Positions 57,640 through 64,000 of a stretch of DNA of 64,000 nucleotides are shown here, piece after piece. Position numbers and translations under genes: made by a program. Origin of the DNA: Cenococcum geophilum 1.58 (taxonomy: Eukaryota > Ascomycota > Dothideomycetes > Gloniales > Gloniaceae); the NCBI GenBank assembly GCA_001692895.1, contig KV748190.1, positions 2,133,645 to 2,197,644 of the forward strand. Reading direction: 5' to 3'. Each line of letters opens with the position of its first letter. Position 1 is the stretch's first letter. The notes under the pieces are model-generated. The model was not told the DNA's origin. It made no database searches and saw only the letters and a list, made by a program, of their open reading frames with translations.

Positions 57640-59090
57640 AGTAAATATATACTTAAAAGAGGAGCCTTAGAGCAAGTTACGACTACTACTTAATACTTTA
57701 ATCGGACTGAGGGCAGGTTTATAGGCCTCTATATTCGGCGACTAATTTAGAAATAGCCTACAATAAGTACTAGAAATAGTACCCTTTAGAAATAAATATA
57801 TAAGAGCAGCCACACTAAGGAAATTAAGTTGGAGATAACTTATTATCTACCTCTTCTAAAAATGGATTCTCTAGACGCATAAAAGAAACAGATTGCTAAG
57901 ATTTTAAACGCCCCTATAGGCAAGTATAGAGAGATCTTAAATCTCCCACTTATTAGACTTATTACCAACAAACAGCGTAATAAGGCATTTGCTTATCTTA
58001 ATATTTTTATTTAAGAATATTATTTCATACCTAAAGGTAATAAGGGTCGGAGTAAAACTAAGGAACAGCTTAACGCTAAAAGCGCAGTATAACGTAGAAA
58101 GTATTATCCTAGAATATAATAGTATGCTAATAAATATAAGGAGTCGTTAAAGCCGGACAGGCCCTAGGTGTTAGTCAAGATATACTACACTCTATAAGGG
58201 GTAGAGCTATGCCCCTAATACCGCCACTCTAGGTGCGAAATTTCTACAGAAATGCTATACTAGAAGTTAGGCGTCTTACAATTAATTCAATAGATATAAA
58301 TGCGTTAAAAAATATAGAAAAAATTAATAATAAAATAAAAGCGAAGAGTAATGGGGATAAAGAATAGGTAATTAAAATTAGAGAAATAAGCAAATAAGTT
58401 AACTACGCCTAGCAAAGCGCTTAAAATTACAACTTAGAAGGGTTTTAGGCAGCTAAGGCAGCTCTTATTTATCTCAATTTTCTTAATCACTACCCCTAGA
58501 TATACGATTGCCCTAAAGCGCCTTAGATATCTAAGAGGTATCTAAATAATTATCCCCCGGATTCTATTAAGTACAAAAATATACAAAAAAGTTTAAAAAT
58601 ATTAGAGATGGAAAATGATTGCAACTGTCTGGAGCTAGATAACAGTAAGAAGGATTATTTAAAAATAAAAGAAGAAGATACCAATAATAATACGGAGAGC
58701 TTAGGGGTTAATACGCCAAAGAAGAGCTTAAAAGATGGTACGTAAGTAAACAGACTAAAAAGGGAGCTAGATTATCTGGCTCGTTTTAAAGACTCTAATA
58801 ATACTATAAAACGGCTAAGGCAAGCTAATAATAAAGGCTCTGCAGTAAGTAAGTTTAGAATTTCTAGGAAACGGTAAAGAGATATTAATAGCGAAGACAA
58901 AAACATAGGGTAAGGCTTTATACGAGCTAACAAATCTCAAAGAAGCGAAGATAAGCTAGTTAAGTAGTTTAGCAGGTTAAGAATCTTTAGCGATAATAAG
59001 GTATAGATAAAAGAAAAATTAGCTAAGCTTATCTCTAGTATTAAAGCTTATTATAAGAATGCTAAGGCTGTGGCTAAGTATCTCTAAGTT
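57640..59090 (+). pseudogene. unrecognised coding-like relic
   Basis: The plus strand near 57850-58110 reads TKEIKLEITYYLPLLKMDSL, then KQIAKILNAPIGKYREILNL, PLIRLITNKQRNKAFAYLNI and GNKGRSKTKEQLNAKSAV. After a frame change, 58540-58870 reads SIKYKNIQKSLKILEMEND, KKSLKDGT and VNRLKRELDYLARFKDSNN, and 58990-59080 reads IKEKLAKLISSIKAYYKNAK. The first part is only lightly damaged and looks like a DNA-binding-type helical domain; the second is low-complexity and basic. I do not recognise the family. A two-part protein of about 480 residues is possible. Confidence 0.45.
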
Positions 59091-59675
59091 TAATATATTA
59101 ATAGGTAATATTTTCTCTTATATTCTCTCTCCTAAGCATATAATAGGTAGTCTAGAATAAATAGAACAATAATAGACCTCCGGTATATTAAAGAGGCTTA
59201 AGTCTATCGAATTATAATATTATTTAGTAAAGTGACTAGCACTAGTGATCTATTTAGATTAGTGCCTATTTAGAGCGGCCAGCTAGCGGCTCTTTACATT
59301 AGTTATAGATCTGCTAATTTTGCAGCTAGTATAGTATAGATTTAAGGCTATAGAGCGCTTAAAGCGCTAGATCTTATACCCAATTCAAGAAGGAGGCTAA
59401 GGAGAAAGGAGCGGTAAGTTATTAAAGCGTATAAGGAAACCAATTGGGTGCTTCTATAATAACTTAACTAGGCGGAATATAGGCATTATCTAAGATGTAG
59501 AAAGCTACTAAGAGGCGCCAAAAAACAATTTACTAAGTACGCTAGACTTAAAAAGATAAAAGCAGATTTAATCGCATAAATTTTAATAGCTAAACTTATT
59601 TAATTTTTTAGTTTTAATACTTTTAGTAAAATTAATAATTTTATAAAAATAGTATAGATATTTTAAGTAATTCTA
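59091..59675. other. no recognisable gene
   Basis: Short basic plus-strand remnants near 59390-59570 (RRRLRRKER, KKQFTKYARLKKIKADLI) could continue the previous relic. Otherwise nothing is seen. Confidence 0.3.
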
Positions 59676-59787
59676 TTAACCAGACAATTTAGAATAAGAA
59701 CTCTATCTATTTAAGCTGGCTCTAGGCCCATTATATATAAGGTAGGTGTAGGCAACAAAGGTAGTAGGCAAATCCAATTTTAGTTAA
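59676..59787 (-). mobile_element. piggyBac-derived MITE, copy f, with TTAA flanks
   Basis: A 104-bp element between TTAA at 59676-59679 and TTAA at 59784-59787, the hallmark duplication of piggyBac elements. One end reads CCAGACAATTTAGAATAAG and is followed by AAGCTGGCTCTAGGCCC. The other contains TATATAAGGTAGGTGTAGG. This is the clearest short derivative in the window. Confidence 0.75.
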
Positions 59788-60632
59788 TAGATTCTAGGAC
59801 ATTAGCTTAGCCAACCTTTATTTATTTAAGATTTACCAAAACATATATCTTAGGGTGTAGCACTAATTATATTTAAAGTCGAAGTTAGGATTAAAGATTA
59901 AGAGGGGGATAGTAAATAACCGCTAACTTAGCATTTATAGCTCCCAATCCACACTATATAATTAGGGATTATAAATAAGCTCAGCCTAGGGAACTAGTGC
60001 CTAGTAATAGGATTCTAATCCTAATTATTATTATAGTTAGGGCCACTAAAATTAAAAAATTAGCATAGAAAAAAATCTAATGGGTATACTTACTTAAAGA
60101 ACTAACAGTATAGACCTAAATCTATAGCAATAGATTTAACGCTATAAGCTATTAGTAAAAAGATAGAGGTATACTAATAAGCGTCCTAACGTAAATGGCG
60201 TAATCTTTATAACGCATTCCCTAAGGGGCGTAGATGTTTTATTACACTGCTACTAGGTCTTTTCCTAATAGAAATAAATCTATAAAACAATAAGCTTATT
60301 AAAGCAGACGACTCTATATACTAACCTTCAGACTATATTAACTATAAGTTAGGTTCGCTAAGGCGGATATAAGAAGGGTATATAAGAGACATATACTAGA
60401 ATAATATTAGAGTTCTATATATAAAGTAGTTTAAAACGCGCCTAGTAAAGTAAAAAGTAATACCACTTAAAAGAGAAGCCTAAGAAGGCTACCGTCTTAA
60501 AGTAAGCTATATTAGCTTACGCCTTATAGCAACCTCTTTTCTACTTCCTAAGCGGTACCGGTATATATAAATAACACTATAGTGGCGCTAATATCAATAG
60601 ATAAATAGTAAAGATAATAAAAGTCCGCGATA
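59788..60632. other. no recognisable gene
   Basis: TpA-rich sequence between the MITE and the next relic, with no supported frame. Confidence 0.3.
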
Positions 60633-61430
60633 ATGGATAATATACTCGAAGATATTACTAAGGCGTTAAGAACGCTAGTAACACTATATAGAAAGATAAA
60701 TAATCTCTCCCCTAAAGAAAAGCGCGAGATTTACTCTAAGTTAACTCCCCGTTACTAAAAGCGCTTAATTAAATATTTTCTAAATAAATTTAGTATAGAA
60801 GCTCTTAAAGACAAAAAATCGCTAAAGAACCCGTGGGATCTTATCTTTAGATCAAAAGAATGGCTTAGGCTAGCTACTTTACTATTATATAGCACTCACC
60901 CTATTCTTCTTAGTCCTTCTATAAATATCTCCTATTGCAATAATTCTGACCAAGAGTCTAAGCCCTCTATATAGCTTTTTGCGACGGATTATAAAGGAGA
61001 ACTTTAATATTACAACGACTCCTTTTATATATACCTACAACCTTATAATAAAGATAAAAGCGATAAAACTAAGATATTCTTTAAGTCGGGCTTTATATTA
61101 GGTGTGGAGGATATTTTATAACTAACTAATTACTATACCGTTGATAATATATAAGAGCTCTTTACATATAAGCAAAAGCAGCTAAAATTGTAGTACTCTT
61201 TCTATAAGTGTAGCCGTTTTAAGCTTAAAATACTTAAACCTCCTAATATTATAGGCTTTAAGGAAGTAGTACACGATAGAGCGGATATATATCCTATATA
61301 TAGCCTCAATATTACGGCTCCTAATAGCATTAAAGAATAGTATATCTTTAAGAATCAAAGCTTTAAGGGAAAACCTACGCCTAGTTTTAATAAGAATGAT
61401 CTAATCACAGGATAAAAACTGTAGTTATTT
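60633..61430 (+). pseudogene. small unrecognised protein relic
   Basis: An ATG at 60633 opens MDNILEDITKALRTLVTLYR and KINNLSPKEKREIYSKLTPR, 41 codons before the first stop. It then continues in the same frame with LIKYFLNKFSIEALKDKKSL, NPWDLIFRSKEWLRLATLLL and a less helical part. Further blocks such as KTKIFFKSGFILGVEDIL and NIIGFKEVVHDRADIYPIY follow to about 61430. The total would be about 260 residues, acidic to neutral, with no signal peptide. Damage is moderate. I do not recognise the family. It lies upstream of, and on the same strand as, the F-box/ankyrin relic. Confidence 0.48.
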
Positions 61431-61551
61431 TCTTTTTTGTCTCTAGGAAAGTAATAGGTAGAAATAGTCCTAATTAAATAAATCTTTTACAAATTTATTT
61501 CTAGTCTTGCTGTATATCTCTTTTATAACCTCCCTTATTAGGGGGCCGTAA

Positions 61552-62670
61552 ATGCGCTCCTTAGATAGGTTTATAGCTGAAATTTCCTTATTACGCTTTA
61601 TTTGTTTAAAGTATTATATTAATATAAGCCTACGGAATATCTCTACGGAATTACAGTTACTAATAATAGAAAATCTTAAATGCTATCGCGAAATCAATGC
61701 TCTAGCCTATATAAATTACTACTTCTACAATATACTTAATCCTCTCCTTTATAAACGGAGTGGCGGTTAGGCACTTCTACAGGCAGCAAAGCTTGGGCGA
61801 CTTATTACTACTTAGGTAGCCCTTCGGCTGCTTCTATAACTCAAGAACGCTTTAGGAAATAAGGTTAACAAGCCATTATAAGTAGCTTTAAAAGAAGGTC
61901 ATGTTAATATGGTTCGGCTATTTCTACAACATAAAACATCTATTAACACATCAGCCTTTGACTTCGCTAAGCCATTACTCTACGCTATAAGGGAAAATCG
62001 CATTAATGTGGTTCGCTTGCTCTTAGACAATAGTGCGCCTATAAATATATTAGGAGAATACGGTTCCGTACTATAGGAAGTTTTATTATAGGGCCGCGCA
62101 GAAATAGTAGAGTTATTACTTAACTATAGGGCTAAAGCTAATCTACCTAGTATAAATACCCCGTTATATACGGCTATACTATGTTATAATAATAAGATTA
62201 TAAGGTTGCTATAGAATATAGAAGCTCGGCCCAACTCTAAAACGTAAGAGATAGCTATATACTGCCCCATTAACGCTTATACTATTTAATTAGTTATTAA
62301 TTATAGTGTTACGTTTAATAGAGAGGATTTTAATCGGTCTATATATAACGTATAAGTTCCTCTAAAAGAGATAAAAGCTATTATAAAAGTAGTGCGTCGC
62401 TACTATAGGTAAAGGAAGCCTACTAGTAGAGTTTGGGAAGCCATCTATTAGTTCTTTAACGTTCTTAAAATACTTAGATAGTTAAATAGGAAATTAAATT
62501 TCATCTCTACTATTCTATTTAAAGGAAAAGATTTCTAGGGGGATATCCTAGAACGAAGATGTGTCTTAAAATGCCCCAGCTAAGCCTATATTAGTTAGTT
62601 CTTTTATAGCTGCATAAAGGGTTAAGGTTAGCACACTCTATATTTTAACTCTTTTATTCATTCCAACTAA
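61552..62670 (+). pseudogene. F-box / ankyrin-repeat protein relic
   Basis: F-box proteins link targets to SCF ubiquitin ligases; ankyrin repeats bind partners. The ATG at 61552 opens 72 codons containing the F-box-like ISTELQLLIIENL and CYREINALAYINYYFYNIL, followed by NPLLYKR. This matches the common fungal pattern LPxELLLLIAENL...INALA..NR.LYNLLNPYLY. After the first stop (61768-61770) the same strand continues with ankyrin-type units: ALLQAAKLGRLITT, VALKEGHVNMVRLFLQHKTS, PLLYAIRENRINVVRLLLDN, then GRAEIVELLLNYRAKANLPS and TPLYTAILCYNNKIIRLL (to about 62220). A C-terminal region without clear repeats runs to about 62670. Stops are mostly at former Gln/Trp codons. About 370 residues in all. 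Confidence 0.75.
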
Positions 62671-64000
62671 GATTTAAAATCCTATTAATTTCGTTCTCTT
62701 ATGACGTAAGGGTTATGCTTAAAACATTTAGTAAGATTGCTAAGCTTAACTTTTTCAATTTACTTAGTATTAGGATCTATAATATATCCAACTAATTATA
62801 AGCATATTAAATCGGCCCGGATAAATAATATTTATTCTAAAAGAGTAACTATAATTAAAAAGAAAATATTCTAATACCGCAAATAGCAATAACTACAAAA
62901 TAGAAATTTACAATATTTTTCTTAGTCTTTTTATTGGTCTCCCTTGCCCTTACTACCCACTAATTAACTAGGAAATGCTATCTTTATAGATTTTTAGCCT
63001 TCCTCTTAGTCTTCCTATAAGTTTCCTCTTACCCTACCGTCTACTAGCTAGCGTAAAAACCCTATCCTTAGCGTATAAAGGAATAACAACGGCTATAGCT
63101 CTTTTTTTCGCTAGCGGGATAAAATTATAGACTAAGGAAAGCTCGCGTAGTACTATTATAGTCTTATATATAGGTATAGTCTTAAGAGTTAGACTCAGTT
63201 TTGCTTATTAAATATTATAAATGCCCTCTCCTCCCACTTAAAGGCTATTTTTAGGGACGAGGCTGGCGGACGTCATACTAGAACATCTAGGTAAGTAACC
63301 TACGTCTATATTAATCTAGCTAACATTAACCTTACTAGGCTAACTAGAGTAGGAGGTAGCGCTAGAGCTTTTGAGCTTATTTTAGGCATTATTAATGTCC
63401 TTATTTCTGCTTAAGGATAATATAGCCATAGGATTTTTAATTTCGTTATTAATAGAATCTTTAGAGTCGCTAGAGGATAATATAGCACTAAAATTTCCTA
63501 GGTCATTGTTAGATTCGCTAGATAACAGTACTATGGTCTATTAGCATACATTTATTCTTTTTCTTTTACCTATTACTAGTTTATCGTCTTTATTAGAGGC
63601 TATAAATGTTTTAAGGGAGTAGTTAATAAAGTTGCTTTTAAATGTTTTATTACAAAATCTCTTACTAATACTAAGGGATTTTTAGATACCTGCCTAGGTT
63701 TTTCTTAGGAGCTTAATAATATAGACGTCCCTAAGGTAGTATAGTAGGTCTTAAGTTTCTAGAAATATCCGTTCATATAAAGGAAATTAGCACTCCTTTT
63801 CACCGTTATATACCGCTTTTTTAATATATTTAGCAATATGTATTTACTATTAGGCTATATAGATAAATTATTACATTTAATTAGTGGCCGGCAAACCAGA
63901 GTCCCTAAGGCAGAAAGGGCAATGTCCGTATATTATAATAGCGTGGTGGAAAATCAATAGTTTATATTATAATAGAATAGTTTCTAGTTAATTTAAGTGG
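62671..64000. other. no assigned gene; possible plus-strand remnant to the window edge
   Basis: The plus strand near 63180-63440 reads NIINALSSHLKAIFRDEAGG and INLANINLTRLTRVGGSARA. Near 63600-63870 it reads GVVNKVAFKCFITKSLTNTK and KYPFIQRKLALLFTVIYRFF. No family is recognised and the frame changes often. Confidence 0.3.

Overview
The window is a decayed, repeat-filled block from a filamentous ascomycete (Pezizomycotina-type) genome. Over its whole length TpA is strikingly common while CpA and TpG are scarce and CpG survives. This is the mark of repeat-induced point mutation (RIP), which turns CAA/CAG/TGG into stops. I see no intact host gene: the longest supportable open stretch is 112 codons, in a transposase. 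Host-type genes are recognisable only as protein remnants read through many TAA/TAG codons, so most boundaries below are approximate.

Layout. 0.4-4.3 kb: minus-strand patatin-like phospholipase relic. 5.5-12.4 kb: several unrecognised coding-like stretches, some coiled-coil. 13.2-15.7 kb: piggyBac-like transposon whose transposase is only lightly damaged; short deletion derivatives lie at 19.8, 50.4, 50.7-50.9 and 59.7 kb. 16.4-17.6 kb: unrecognised relic, then a small palindromic MITE abutting a complete Fot1/pogo transposon with 117-bp inverted repeats (17729-19721). 23.4-27.4 kb: minus-strand DUF3723 relic with a triplicated coiled coil, followed by a 267-bp foldback element. 30.9-36.5 kb: complete Ty1/copia fossil with 202-bp LTRs and a 5-bp target duplication, clearly younger than its surroundings. 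36.65-37.15 kb: nested palindrome holding two MITEs. 37.9-45.2 kb: four unrecognised minus-strand relics plus solo LTRs of two small families, one inserted inside the other. 46.1-50.1 kb: a secreted or membrane relic and a ferric reductase relic. 51-52.2 kb: protein-kinase-like relic. 52.2-55.3 kb: second DUF3723 relic. 55.3-60.6 kb: minisatellite, solo LTR, tRNA-like fragment, hairpin MITE, unrecognised relic. 61.5-62.7 kb: F-box/ankyrin relic.

The most interesting feature is the host-type gene set. Patatin-like phospholipase, ferric reductase and two DUF3723 genes within 55 kb are three of the accessory families described for Starships, the giant tyrosine-recombinase mobile elements of Pezizomycotina. 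The block may be one or more RIP-killed Starships later colonised by smaller transposons. I could not find a captain (DUF3435 recombinase) or an NLR gene in the window, so this remains an inference.
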